64,000 bases of DNA, taken from positions 90,008,644-90,072,643 of the forward strand of contig NC_088295.1 in assembly GCF_032854445.1 (NCBI RefSeq). Direction: 5' to 3'. Numbering within the stretch: position 1 is the stretch's first letter; every line of letters begins with the position of its first letter. The notes below the pieces were generated by a model that saw nothing but the letters and a program-made list of their open reading frames with translations, was not told where the DNA came from and did no database searches. This DNA is from Liolophura sinensis (taxonomy: Eukaryota > Mollusca > Polyplacophora > Chitonida > Chitonidae). Shown here one piece after another: positions 36,346-48,737 of the stretch. The position numbers and the translations under genes are program-made.

Positions 36346-37395
36346 CATTACTATAGTATAGCAATCGAAACGATAACTAATCCCTTCAGTCTTTGTTCTA
36401 AAAAGAGAGAAAGTCCACTATGAATGATAAATTTTCTTTTATGTTTTGTTGGGATGAAAATTTTCATTCTCCACCATGCTTGAATTCATCTAAACATTAT
36501 CATGGTAATTAATTAGGTCCTCAGCATGAATCCACCACCTGACCCATTCCGTTAAAGCCTTTTTTTTCCAAAGCCGGCAGGCGTATGGCTGGGATTTTCT
36601 TCAAATACCGTCGCCGTCATATGACTAATCAGTGGAGTAAATTCGAGTACTGTTGGTTTCATTTTAACTAATTACACTGCTATGATTCATTATAAACAAA
36701 ACTGTACTATGAATGTCTATATGGAAAGTCAGAAACTTTTTCCTTAGCGTTATGATTCGAGTATTGTTTGCACTTTAATACATAAGTAGGTTGTCCAGTA
36801 TCTCTGACATTCATCGACGGATTTCGCAACGTTGAGACCTCTACACATGTATTGTAGAGTAGTTGATTGCCTATCGAGTGCCACATTCTGGTTATCATAT
36901 CACTGAATCGTGCTAGCTGACAATATGCATATATCCCAAGATTAACCTCTATACAACAGAATCGACTCAGCCTAACATCAGCCTACCATAGCATACATTT
37001 ATATAGCCTTCCATCTGTTTACACGTACAGGGCTGGGGAAAATCTGTTAATACTTTCATAAAAACTTTCCTGACCTTAGTCACCCGGAACAAAGACACAT
37101 TTCATGTAGCCCCCTAGACATGACTACTAGATCATGCTTACATCCTTTATCGCAATTCAAACGCAGCCCTAGCATGTTTTAATGCAGAATACAACACAAT
37201 AGTCAGAGGTATATGTATGTTTTGTGTTTCATGTTTTGTCAGCCCGACCGTGGTAGTATAAGTGTAGAATTCTTGATTACTGTCTTATTATTGAAAATAT
37301 TGAAATATTGAAAATGATATGTAGGGCCTACTTTTTTTCACCCTGGACAAACCATTGGGCATAAGCAAGATACGCGTAACAACATTATGTATTTG
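36346..37395 (+). other. Intron 2 unique DNA
   Basis: No exon or element recognised. Confidence 0.4.
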
Positions 37396-40300
37396 GACTT
37401 CATAAATTCTAACGTAGACTGACTGGTTGGCGGACAATACATCCGAAATTGACACCTGACTACTGATGGAAAATACACCCGTGAGTGACACCTGACTACT
37501 GATGGAAAATTCACCTGAGAGTGATACATGACTACTAATGAACAATACATCTGAGAATACCGCCTGACTATTAATAGACAATACACCTGGGAGTGACACC
37601 AGACTATTATTGAACATGACACCTAAGAGTGATACCTGACTACTGATAACGTTTACCTGAGAATACCACCTGACTATTAATAGACAATACAGCTGGGAGT
37701 GACACAAGGCTATTAATGAATATCACACCTGAGAGTGATACCTGACTACTAATAACGATACACCTGAGAGTGACGCCTACCTACTGATGACGATACACCT
37801 GAGACTGACGCATGACTACTGATGAACAATTCACCAGAAAGCGACACCTGACTACTAATGAACAATACCCCTAAGGGTGACGCATGACTACTGCTGATCA
37901 ATACACCTGAGAGTGATACCTGACTACTGAGAAACAATACACTTTAGAGTGACCTTGAATACTGATAGCGATACACCTGAGAGAGATACCTGACTACTGA
38001 TGAACAATACATCTGAGAGTGATACATGACTACTAATGAACAATGCATCTGAGAATGACGCCTGACTATTAATAGACAATACACCTGGGAGTGACACCAG
38101 ACTATTATTGAACATGACACCTAAGAGTGATACCTGACTACTGATAACGTTTACCTGAGAATACCACCTGACTATTAATAGACAATACAGCTGGGAGTGA
38201 CACAAGGCTATTAATGAATATCACACCTGAGAGTGATACCTGACTACTAATAACGATACACCTGAGAGTGACGCCTACCTACTGATGTCGATACACCTGA
38301 GACTGACGCATGACTACTGATGAACAATTCACCAGAAAGCGACACCTGACTACTAATGAACAATACCCCTAAGGGTGACGCATGACTACTGCTGATCAAT
38401 ACACCTGAGAGTGATACCTGACTACTGAGAGACAATACACTTTAGAGTGACCTTGAATACTGATAGCGATACACCTGAGAGAGACACCTGACTACTGATG
38501 AACAATACATCTGAGAGTGACACCTGACTACTGATAGGCAATACATCTGGGAGTGACACCTGACAATTGCTAATCAATACACCTGAGAGTGACACCTGAT
38601 AACTTATGAACAATACTCCTGAGAGTGATACCTGAGTACTGATAACGACACCCTTGAGAAAGTCACCTGACTAGTGATGTCCAATACATCTGAGAGTGAC
38701 ACCTGACTACCTATAGACAATACACCTGGGAGTGACACCTGACTATTAATGAGCATGACACCTGAGAGTGATACCTGACTACTGAGGAACAATACAGCTG
38801 AGAGTGACACCTGAGTAACGACAGACCATTCACCTGAGAGTGGGACGTGGCTATTGATAGACAAAATACCTTAGAGTCAGATCTGACTACTGATAAACGA
38901 TACAGCTGAGAGCGACGTCTGAGTACCGATAAACCATACACCTAAGAGTGGCACTTGACCACTGTTAGACAAAACACCTCAGAGTGAGATCAGAATACTG
39001 ATGAAGAATACACGTGAGAGTGACACCTGACTACTGGTGCAGATACACCTGAGAGTGACCCATGATTACTTGCAGACAAGACACCTGAGAGTGACGCCTG
39101 ACTACTAATTAACAATACACCCGAGAGTGACACCTGACTACTGACAAACAAAACACCTAGGAGTGACACCTAACTACTAATAAACAATACACCTAAGAGT
39201 GACACCTGATTACTGATGGACAAAACACCTAAGAGTGACGCTTAACTACTGATGGACAATGCCTCTGAGAGTGACACCTGACTACCGATATACCATACAC
39301 GTGATAGTGACGGAACAATACTCCCGCGGGGTAACACGTGACTAATGGTGAACAATACATCTGAGAGTGACACCTAACTACTTATAGACTATACACCTGA
39401 GAGTGACCCTAAGTGGTGATGAACAATACGCCTGAGAGTAGTAACTGACTACTGATGGAGAATACACCTGAGCGTGAAGTCTAAATAGTGGTAAACCATA
39501 CACCTGGGAGTGACACATGACTACTGATGAAAAATTCACCTAACAATGACACCTGACTGCTGATGGACAATACATCTGAAAGGGATGCCTGACTACTGAT
39601 GAACAATAAATCTTAGTGTGACACCTCACTACTCACAAACAAAACATCTGAGAGTGACACCGGACAACTGATGAACAATACATTTGTGAGTGACACCTGC
39701 CTACCAATGGACAACACATCTGAGGGTGACGCCGACTACTAAAGAACAATACATCTGGGAGTGACCCTGACTACTGATATAGAACACACCTGAGAGTGAC
39801 ACCTGAATTCTGATTGACAATACCTATGACACTGACGCCTGACTGCTGATGGACAATACACCTTATAGTGACGCCTGATTACAGATAGACCATACACCTG
39901 AGAGTGACACCTGACTGGTAATGACAATACACTTGATTACTTGCGGACAACACACCTCAGAGTGACACCTGACTACTAATGAAAAATGCATCTGAAAGGT
40001 ACCCTGACTAGTGATGGACAATACACCTGATAACTGATGGACAACACACTTGAGAGTGACACCTAACTACTGATAGACAATAGGCTGATAGTGACACCTG
40101 ACTACTGGTGAACAATACACTTGAGAATGACACCTGACTACTGTTGGACAAATCACCTAGCAGTGACACCTGACTACTGATTAACAAGACACCTGAGAGT
40201 GATAACTGGCCACTGATGGACAATACATCAAGAAATGACCCTGACTAGTGATGAACAATATATCTGAGAGTGACGCGTTTCTATTGATGGACAATACATC

Positions 40301-40850
40301 TGAGTGTGACGCCTGAGTGCTGATAGACAAAAGGCTTGGGAGTGACACCTGACTACTGATGAACAATACACATGAGAGCAACACCTGACTGCTAATAACA
40401 ACACACCTCAGCATGACATCTGATTACTTGTGGACAATACACCTGAGAGTAACACCTGACTACTAATGAACAATACACCTGGGAGTGACACCTGAATACT
40501 GATAAACAATACACCGGAAAGTGACGCATGACTACTGATGGACACTACATCTGAGAGTGACACCTGATAGACAAAACACCTGGGAGTGGCTCCTGACTAC
40601 TGAAGAACAATACACCTGAAGTTGACACCTAACAACTGATGACGATATACCTGAGAGTGACACCTGACTACTGAGGAACAATACATGTGAGAGTGACGCC
40701 TGACCGCTGATAACGATACACCTCAGGCCTTCAATATAATGGACAATACACCAGAGAGTGACGACTACTGATGGACAATATATCTGAGAGTGACGCCTGA
40801 CTACTGATAGACAAAACGCCTGGGGGTGACAATTGACTACGGATGAACTA
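37395..40850. repeat. 36-bp minisatellite, left block, about 95 units
   Basis: The unit reads ACCTGAGAGTGACACCTGAC followed by TACTGATGAACAATAC, 36 bp with many indel and substitution variants. A segment at about 37530-37940 recurs at about 38020-38435, a higher-order duplication of roughly 0.5 kb. The block is interrupted at 40852 by other DNA and resumes at 41890. Confidence 0.95.
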
Positions 40851-40884
40851 CTAACTATTTAAATAACCCGCATATTGGTGAAGC

Positions 40885-41225
40885 GGTGAAGGAAATCTGT
40901 CAGCCTTTACTGGATTTAAAGAGACAACAGATAGTCCTGATGGTACGTCTTATTTGGATCTATATCTGTACAAAGACGAACAAGGTCTCCTTTCACGCAG
41001 CCTTTACGACAAAAGGGATAATTTCAATTTTTATGTTGTAAATTATCCTTATTTGGATAGCAATGTACCAATGGGTCCTGCATATGGCGTCTATCTCGCC
41101 TGTAACATTTGTCAGATCTTGCGTAAATTGTGATGGCTTTAATCTGCGTCACAAGTTGCTAGTTCCAAAACTAGTTTGTGAAGGATACTCCATCAAGTTT
41201 TTTCAAATTTTTCAATGAGTATAAC
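40885..41225 (+). pseudogene. Reverse-transcriptase-associated fragment inserted in the 36-bp array
   Basis: Plus-strand translation gives GTSYLDLYLYKDEQG, then YDKRDNFNFYVVNYPYLDSN and VPMGPAYGVYL; after a one-base frame change FNLRHKLLVPKLVCEGYSIK follows. This is the region downstream of the YIDD box in a family of invertebrate RT-like elements with the pattern SYLDL, YDKRDDFNF, NFPxxxSNIPxxPAYGVYISQL and RxxLLxxKLxxQGY (recognised from memory; I am not certain which order of retroelement it belongs to). The RT palm itself is absent. It is a dead fragment. Confidence 0.65.
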
Positions 41226-41889
41226 ACTCTCGTTGGTAGGTATGGACAGAGCGTTCAGAATGTCTGGCGATCTGCATTGTGATCAACCACATAGACGGAG
41301 CTGTTATCCTTATGTACATATCTATCGCGTACATGGTATTTAACAACATAGATGTCGCTGGTTGCCGAGTAGTTAGCTTTCATGCAGACCAGCATGTCAT
41401 GTGTAACATCATTGATGGCACCTCTTATATTAACGGGAAAGAGGTAATCGTCCGTTACTTTTGAATCACAAACTGTTCGGTTAAGGTCTATAACGCTCGT
41501 TATTTTTACTACTGAGGTAGCCAACACCGCTTAACCTGGGGCTAGGGGCCGTAAAGGCAGCCATGCTCATTACATCTGCATGATGCCTTTAAGAACAGTT
41601 GCAATCAAAGCGCGACTGACATACCTTATTTAATTGTTATTTGACCTGGAACTCATTCATGGACTACGAAATTGAACTTTGATATGGAATTCATGCCTGT
41701 AATATCCACTTTCTGCCCGACATCATTGAAAACAGATGACCGCTTCTCTCTTGTGAGTTACCGGCTTTATTTACTATTTGTGTAATTGCTTACATACTTT
41801 GTCTTTGGGAGCGTTGTTTTGGAAAGGGATCTTGCGAACTTGGAACGCCCTTTACCGACTACGAATGGAATACGAATGTCGGACATGAC
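41226..41889 (+). other. Rest of the insertion in the 36-bp array
   Basis: Unique DNA between the RT-like fragment and the resumed array, probably the 3' part of the same insertion. An open frame on the minus strand (41527-41255) has no family I recognise. Confidence 0.4.
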
Positions 41890-43150
41890 TCTTTTACCTG
41901 ACTACTGATGGACAGTACATCTGCAAGTGACACCTGACAACTCATGACGATACACCTGAGAGTGACCCCTGAATACTTGCGGACAATACACCTGAGAGTG
42001 ACACCTGACTACTGATGAACAATACATCTGTGAGTGATACCTGACTAATGATGAACAATACACTGGGAGTGACACCTGACTACTGATGGACAATACAGTT
42101 GAGAGTCACACCTGACTACTAATGACGATACACCTGCGAGTGACACCAGACTACTGTTGGACAATACATTTGACAGTCATACCTGACTACTAATGACGAT
42201 ACACCTGCGAGTGACACCTGACAACTGAAAACAATGCACCTGAGAGTGACACCTGACTACTGATGAACAATACACCTGAGAGTGACACCTGACTGTTGAC
42301 GAACAATACACCTGAGAGTGACACGTGGCTAGTGATGAGCAATACATCTGAGAGTGACACGTGGCTAGTGATGAACAATACATCTGAGAGTTACCCTGAC
42401 TACTGATGAACAATGCACCTGAGAGGGACACTTGAGTGGGACAATACATCTGAGAGTGACACCTGACTACTAATGACGATACACATGCTAGTGACACCTG
42501 ACTACTAATAACGATACATATACGAGTGACACCTGACTACTGAGGGGCAATACACCTGAGAGTGACGCGTGGCTACTGATGAACAATACATCTGAGAGTT
42601 ACCCTGACTACTGATGAACAATGCACCTGAGAGGGACACTTGAGTGGGACAATACACCTGAGAGTGACACCTGACTACTGATGAACAATACACCTGAGAG
42701 TGACACCTGGCTGCTGATGAACAATACACCTGAGAGTGACACCTGGCTAGTGATGAACAATACACCTGAGAGTTACACCTGACTACTGATTAACATTACA
42801 CCTTAGAGTGACACTTTGCTACTGATGAACAATACAACTTAGAGTGACATCTGACTACTGATGGACAATACACTTAAGAGGGACACCTGAGTACTGATAA
42901 GGATAGACCTGGGAGAGACACCTGACCAGTGATGAACAATACACCTAAGAGGGACACCAGACTGCTGCTGAACAATACACCTGAGAGGGACCCCCGACTA
43001 CTGATGGACAATACATTTGAGAATGACGCCTGACTTCTGATTGACAATACACCAGAGAGTGACATTTGACTACTGATTGAAATAGACCTGAGAGTCACAC
43101 CTGAGGGTGACGCCTGACGTCTGATGGATAATAAACCAGTCGAGGATGGT
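41890..43150. repeat. 36-bp minisatellite, right block, about 35 units
   Basis: Same unit and orientation as 37395-40850. It includes a duplicated segment (about 42370-42460 recurring at about 42590-42680, with the unusual unit GAGGGACACTTGAGTGGGAC). Confidence 0.95.
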
Positions 43151-43479
43151 AGTGTATACAAACGTTTATATCCGATAGTTTACAACCAAAATGGTGTGAA
43201 CATTCCTCAGAAGGAAGTTCTTCAATTACCCATGTTGGCGTAGGTACCATCATCTGACCAACATCGAGTAAGTTAAAATTTCGTCAGTCAACAACAGCCA
43301 GATGTATAAATAAATAAAGCTAAATAATAATTAATAAAATAATAAGATAAAAATGGCTTTTGTATTTTATTCGACAAAATAAATTGCTTGCCGTTTTACT
43401 AAAGTAAGATACCATAAATCTTGGGCTGGGATCATATACATTCAATTGGCTGATACAAAATTTGTTTACTGTGTTTCAG
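43151..43479 (+). other. End of intron 2
   Basis: Unique AT-rich DNA ending in the acceptor GTGTTTCAG. Nothing else is seen. Confidence 0.45.
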
Positions 43480-43586
43480 TGAGTTGTCAGAACCCCCAGA
43501 TTGTGGAAGACATTTTCCCTGAAGTGAAGAGGAAAGGTGACACAGGCTACCTGAACTGTACTGTCAGCAGGCAACAGAACAATAAG
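43480..43586 (+). CDS. Gene 2 exon, first half of Ig domain 2
   Basis: Acceptor TTACTGTGTTTCAG, phase 1 start; donor AATAAG|GTAGGC, phase 0 end; 107 bp. It encodes SCQNPQIVEDIFPEVKRKGD followed by GYLNCTVSRQQNNK, with the first core cysteine in NCT (also an N-glycosylation sequon). The next exon continues VNWIQPLGG and so supplies the core Trp, the standard phase-0 split of an Ig domain. The last 45 bp and the donor are the first unit of a tandem repeat that runs on into the intron, and the frame stays open through the second unit (to the stop at 43668). Confidence 0.85.
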
Positions 43587-43975
43587 GTAGGCTACTGGAA
43601 CTATACAGTCAGTGGACAGCAGTATAATAAGGTAAACCACTTGTACAGTCAGCATATAACAAGTGAATAAAGTATCCCACCTGAACTGTACAGTCTGCAG
43701 AAGGCAGAATAATGAGGTAACCTACCTGAACTGTGCAGTCAGCAGAATAATAAAGTATGCCACCTGAACTGTACAGTCATCAGCAAGCAATCTACAGAAT
43801 AATAAGGTAAGCTACTCGAATTGTGCAGACAGCAGAATAATAAGGTAAGCTACCTCAACTGTACAGTAAGTAGACAACAGAATAGGGTACCTGAATTGTA
43901 CAGTCAGCAGACAACAGGATAATACTTTAAGCTATCTGACCTGTGCCGTCAGTAAACTTAAAAGTACATGTAAGC
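43542..43975. repeat. 45-bp tandem repeat derived from the Ig2 exon end
   Basis: The unit begins inside the exon: GGCTACCTGAACTGTACTGT, CAGCAGGCAACAGAACAATA, AGGTA (45 bp, 15 codons). Roughly nine imperfect copies follow, several with the AATAAGGTA donor kept. Later copies lose bases and drift. Confidence 0.85.
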
Positions 43976-44119
43976 TACATAAACTGATCCGACAGGATAT
44001 TCAAAATGAAATTGAAGACTATATAAATAGATAAAAATTGACAAAATTGAAAATTTTTGAATAAATATGGACGTGAAGCACAATTAATACGCCGCACTGT
44101 GCACATTACATTACTGGTG

Positions 44120-44300
44120 AGTGAGTGAGTGCTACAGTACTAGATATCATCACTTATCTGTATGTTACAGTCCTAGATTATCATCACTTATCTGCATGTT
44201 ACAGTACTAGATTATCATCACTTATCTGCAAGTTACAGTCTAAGATTACCATCCCTTATTTAAATGTTACAGCGCTAGATTATGATTATCTGTTGATACT
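44120..44300. repeat. 34-bp tandem repeat, about five units
   Basis: TGTTACAGTACTAGATTATC followed by ATCACTTATCTGCA, in intron 3. Confidence 0.8.
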
Positions 44301-45135
44301 ATTATCCATATTGTTTAGGCTGAAGTACTGTGTTAAAGTGAAGCAAATACCAATATAAAAAACTTGCTTCTTCAGTCCCGGAGAAATCAAGTGGAAATAA
44401 TAAAATGATGTGAAGGATACCTTATATGGAACAGAGCTAATGCCACTGCTCAAATATGATTTACGATGATTATTAGTATTTAACACCTTCAAGTGAAAAG
44501 TCCTCAAAAACAAAATCTTCGGCAGTTTCCGTAAAACTTGTCGTGTAATGACGTGATACTATGCATTATGTAACGACGAATCCAATTGTGACTAACAAAG
44601 GCACTAACTGGCAAAGTAATGGAGACTTCTCAGCCAGTAAGGTTCTGTTTTGTATTCTTTGACCTTTGCTTCAGCTCCTGATGGTTCTTAAGGTATCTTG
44701 CAGGGTGTTGTTCATCCATAAACACGGCCGCTCTCGTACAAGTGAAATGGGTTCCAGGACAATCTACCCCCATTCCTCATTTTCTACCATTTTATTGACT
44801 GACGCAGTCTTCCATCAGAGGCAGCGAATGCAAAGTTCTGAGTCTGAGGGAAATCGGCTCTAAGAAACATTATAGTAGTGTTATGCATTTATTTGGAAAG
44901 ACCGCCTCTCTTTCGATGGCGGGGAATCCCTGTTTCCTGGTTAGAAACTCATGCTTTGTAAAAGTCCAACCGTCTTAACTTTGGCTTTCATGCCATAGAC
45001 CAGGACAAAGCAAATGAGTCTGATACTGTTGCTACTGAAGGTACTGATGGATGCACGGTGGATGAGTCAGTGAAGGGACTGTTATAGGCGGAGCTTTGCT
45101 GTCTTCTTAACATAGTATTACTATTGTCATTACAG
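44301..45135 (+). other. Intron 3 unique DNA
   Basis: No exon is supported. It ends in the acceptor TTGTCATTACAG. Confidence 0.45.
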
Positions 45136-45397
45136 GTTAATTGGATCCAACCATTGGGCGGTGTTAATGATAACTGGATTTCCAGCGACACGGAAATTTT
45201 GGCTAAAAACGAAGTGGTCAATGGAAAACAGAAGTATGAAGTTATCCGCCATGTACGTGGAAATGATAAAATCACCTACACTCTGGTGGTAAACCGACTG
45301 CGTGAAGAAGATAGCGGTAGATACAAATGTACGGTATTTCTTGTTGGAAAAGACCAGAGGGAATGGCCGTACAAGTACGGGAATATGACCGTACAAG
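45136..45397 (+). CDS. Gene 2 exon, second half of Ig domain 2
   Basis: Phase 0 start (TTACAG|GTT) and phase 1 end (CAAG|GTAATG), 262 bp. It begins VNWIQPLGGVNDNWISSDTE, giving the core Trp, and later has YTLVVNRLREEDSGRYKC, the classic L-x-x-x-D-x-G-x-Y-x-C F-strand signature with the second core cysteine. It ends with the G-strand YKYGNMTVQ, where NMT is a glycosylation sequon. The length between cysteines is that of a V- or I-type Ig domain. The frame and phases match the flanking exons exactly. Confidence 0.9.
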
Positions 45398-45622
45398 GTA
45401 ATGATTGAACACCATTATTCCAAATTAAATGTCTTGTCTTTTCATGTATGAGTAGATATTCATTCTGGGACTTGCCTCAGCCAAGACGTAGCCAGTGGTG
45501 CCTACCTTTTAGAGGTCAGCTCATATATTTTGACAGAAAGTTTTCCTGTTATTGCCATGGAGGGTCTTTGTGGCAAGTAGCGGTCGACGACACTTAATCG
45601 TGTCGTGTAATCCTATAGCATA

Positions 45623-45751
45623 GGGGCCTCTTGCACAAAGCGATCGTAGGATATGTTGACTGTAACTGCCATGGTAACATATGCTTTTAACATGTGTCGC
45701 CATGGTAGTTACAATCAACTTAGTCTACGGTCGCTTTGTGCAAGAGGCCCC
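45623..45751. mobile_element. MITE, near-perfect palindrome
   Basis: GGGGCCTCTTGCACAAAGCG at the left end pairs with CGCTTTGTGCAAGAGGCCCC at the right end, and the arms (about 52 bp each) continue inward to CCATGG on both sides. It lies in intron 4. It is a common kind of non-autonomous DNA element in animals; the superfamily was not determined. Confidence 0.8.
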
Positions 45752-46905
45752 AGACACACTGTAGTTACGACCACAGTACCTACAACATTTGCAATTCACC
45801 ACAATCTTTTAATGGTTGTCAGTTGCTGCCATTCACCCTGATTAAAACCCAAGGAATTGCCTGCAGTCACACCCAAAGTGATTCTTTGACTTCCACTCTT
45901 ATTTATCAGCGTGATCGCAAGACATCACAGGCTTTCTGTGACAAAATATGCTTTGTATTATTGAAGATCGTTTGAGATGTTGATACACAACTCGTTTAAA
46001 TATACCTTATCGTTTGCGATGCGCGTATGAAAATCTACCAACAAGGCCAGACCTAAGCTGATAGCCTATAATCTAAATTGATGTACGATAATCATTGATA
46101 ACCTTTCAAGGCAGCTGGTTTTGTGCCTGCGGAAAACACCTGTCATCACCTGAACTGTCTCGCATTCGCTGGCGATATCTTCAGATTCTCCAAAGTTGCC
46201 AAGACCCCACCCATTTGTCATACGACCAATCCAAGATTTCTTTCAGAGGCATTTAGGAATTGGGATGGTATAGATTGACAGAGGCATTACTTATGGATAA
46301 ATCCATTAATTGTTATCCATAAGTAATGCCTCTGTCAATCAATCCAAGATTTACGAAGAATGCTGGCGATTTTTTGGCAGTAGATAGTCGTGGGTGTAGG
46401 AGTGACTGGGTCCTAACATGAAGTCCACAGAGACCGGTCCAGCCTCGCACGTGGGAAACTTACCCGGTGAGGTGCCAAAGGTCGGCACTGTGCATAGCTT
46501 CATCGATATATGAAATTAAAAATATTGTTGGCCCACATTAGAAGATGCTCATTCAACAGTGTTGATGATTTTCCATCAAGACGGACTTTCAAATAAAAGA
46601 CTGAGCAGAAACTGTAATGAATTGTCGCCGCTGTAACTGTATATGATTATGTTTTCACACTGTTAGCATTTGGTGTCATTAAAGAGAAGGTGGAAAGTTC
46701 GAAACTGCAGTTGAACAAAAACGCTGTAGTCAATTGACAAGGTTTACTTATTTTCTTTTGCATGTATGTAAGTAGCATATAGACGATGTCTACAATCAAT
46801 GTATAACACTATTTGTAAAGTGATGAAGTACCTGTCATCCACTGATTTTCCCCTTTTCATCCTTGTTAATTGTCTCCTGTCTTTCGTTTCATTTTTCAAC
46901 TTTAG
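45752..46905 (+). other. Intron 4, with a second palindrome
   Basis: Mostly unique DNA. A hairpin occupies 46274-46339 (see separate entry). It ends in the acceptor TTTTCAACTTTAG. Confidence 0.5.
46274..46339. mobile_element. Perfect 27-bp inverted repeat, MITE remnant
   Basis: Arms 46274-46300 and 46313-46339 are perfect complements (ATTGACAGAGGCATTACT... against ...AGTAATGCCTCTGTCAAT), separated by 12 bp. Confidence 0.75.
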
Positions 46906-47066
46906 TTCCACCAACAATTAAAGTGTCGCAGACCTCAGACACAGTCCAGCGAAATCAGGCATCTGATGTTACTCTCAGGTGCAACGCTACAGGTAATCCA
47001 AACCCCAACATCACCTGGATCAGAGCAGACGGCAAGCCTCTACCAGATGGCAGGCTCAGTCACAGG
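46906..47066 (+). CDS. Gene 2 exon, first half of Ig domain 3 (I-set type)
   Basis: Phase 1 start (TTTAG|TT), phase 0 end (CACAGG|GTAAGT), 161 bp. It encodes VPPTIKVSQTSDTVQRNQAS, then VTLRCNATGNPNPNITWIRA and DGKPLPDGRLSHR. This is a textbook I-set start: first core Cys, the C-x-A-x-G-x-P-x-P-x-x-x-W motif and core Trp, with sequons NAT and NIT. The next exon completes the domain in phase 0. Confidence 0.95.
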
Positions 47067-47531
47067 GTAAGTAATGACTTGAGGTAACTAGAAGGTTTCA
47101 GCAATAATGAAGGCAGCCCCACTGACACGTGCCCTAACGTTATTCCTCTTCCACTGGCATATCTAGGCTAGTCTTTGAGCTAAGGATGTAACCCTAACCA
47201 TGACTGATTGTCCAGTTTGGTTATTTCAACATCTTTTATATGACTCAGTGAAATACATCTCTCTTCGAACTGTGTGTAAATGGTGCAAATTAAACAAATG
47301 TAGTGAGACTGTATTGTGGGACTAATTAAATATTTGTAGTGTTGAAAATCCATTAAGTTTGTTTAAAGCAACTTTGCAAGGAGAAGCTTTAATAACCCAA
47401 AATTGAAGACTTTGTACAAATTTGTTTTCGATAGTCTATAGAAAAAGACATTGCACGAACACATCCAGTTAATGACAATATTTTGAGTGCACATGATATT
47501 ATATAAGTATACATTCCTCCTTTAATTTTAG
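47067..47531 (+). other. Intron 5
   Basis: Unique DNA between the halves of Ig3; nothing recognised. It ends TTTAATTTTAG. Confidence 0.5.
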
Positions 47532-47733
47532 GGTCATTTTCTACACATCACAAATATCAGGAATGATGATCGAGGGATTTACAGATGCCTGGCAGACAAC
47601 AACGTGATACCACCCGCCCACCATGACGCTAAGCTGGTAGTAAACTTCAAGCCAGAGGCCGAAGCTGTGCAGGACACAGTGGGACAGGCCCAGAATAGAC
47701 GGTTCCATGCTCTTTTAGAATGTAAAATAAAAG
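47532..47733 (+). CDS. Gene 2 exon, second half of Ig3 and start of Ig4
   Basis: Phase 0 start, phase 1 end (AAAG|GTACAT), 202 bp. GHFLHITNIRNDDRGIYRCL closes Ig3 with the D-x-G-x-Y-x-C signature and second cysteine; DAKLVVNFKPEAEAV is the G strand and linker. RRFHALLECKIKG then starts Ig4 with its first core cysteine. Carrying the Ig3/Ig4 boundary in one exon, with the next intron directly after the first cysteine strand, differs from the phase-1 boundaries used elsewhere in this gene. Confidence 0.9.
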
Positions 47734-48503
47734 GTACATTAAGTCACCATAATTCCATGTTTCTGAGGTCATCTAAAGGTCATGCAAATGAAAATTACCA
47801 ATTTCGAATATGGAAGAAAAGCTTCGCCAACTGTGTATATGCATTGGTAATTTAACCCACATATAGTTTACAAAAGCACACCCTTTGTGTTCTCGTGATG
47901 TTTCATAACCGAGAAAGCAAGCACTCTGGGAAAGTCGAAAGCACTACCATGCTAGAAATTTTAACCAATCAGGCGTTGGTTATTTCCATAACCCGAGAAT
48001 TCAGCTGTTTCCGCTCACTTCACACCAAATCTCGCTTGCTCAAAATTGTTCATTTGTGCATGCATGGGGTACAATTGACGACCTCATGTTTCCGGTTCTC
48101 AAACATGAATTATCTCGTGGTCTCTTAAGAATTCCAGATTCAACGATGATTTGTAGGGTTACCAAGCTCGTCAGATATGCAGACTTCCTCTCCGGCCGTA
48201 CGTGGGAAGGTCTTCCAGCAGCCTGCGGATGGTTGTGGGTTTCCTCCGGGCTCTGCGCGGTTTCCTTTCACCATAATGCTGGCCGCTGCCGTATAAGTAA
48301 ATTATTCTTCAGTACAGCGTAAAACATCAATCAGTCAAATAAATAAATAAAAATATATGGCTGTGCCGTTTAGGGCTGTTTCTGCTCTTCTACCAAAAGA
48401 TGATCACAGGGCTTCTCTTTCAAAATGGCAGATACCTGACCGGTCCTTGGTTTGAAAGATGATAGTGAATGCTGAGATGTTAAATTGCATTGTTGTCTTT
48501 TAG
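47734..48503 (+). other. Intron 6, with a SINE
   Basis: Unique DNA plus the SINE copy at 48183-48354; it ends TTGTTGTCTTTTAG. Confidence 0.5.
48183..48354 (+). mobile_element. 5'-truncated SINE, same family as 10227-10491
   Basis: Core landmarks: CTCTCCGGCCGTACGTGGGA, GCGGATGGTTGTGGGTTTCC, CACCATAATGCTGGCCG and CAGCGTAAAACATCAATCAG, with an (AAAT)n tail. The tRNA-like head is missing. Confidence 0.85.
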
Positions 48504-48737
48504 GGATGCCAGAGCCGAACCTGAGGTGGTTCATGGTCACAGACACAGGTCCTGTTTCCCTGATAGACGATGCCAAGCATGATATCAATCAGCTGCTCAC
48601 CCACGGCACATCATTGCAACTCAATGATGTTTGGTACTCACTGAAAATCCTCAACGTCCAAGCGAATGATTACGGCGTGTACTATTGTGAGGGATCAAAT
48701 GCTCTGGGGACAAGTCGTGCAGAGATTAGACTTTATG
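48504..48737 (+). CDS. Gene 2 exon, rest of Ig domain 4
   Basis: Phase 1 at both ends (TTTTAG|GG and TATG|GTAAGA), 234 bp. GMPEPNLRWFMVTD supplies the core Trp right after the C-x-x-x-G-x-P-x-P motif started in the previous exon. WYSLKILNVQANDYGVYYCE supplies the second cysteine, and SNALGTSRAEIRLYG is the G strand. It is a typical I-set domain close to the membrane-proximal part of IgSF adhesion receptors. Confidence 0.95.

Noticed and set aside
41255-41527. A 90-codon minus-strand frame in the insertion of the 36-bp array
   Set aside because: No recognisable motif; the plus-strand RT-like reading explains the neighbouring sequence better.
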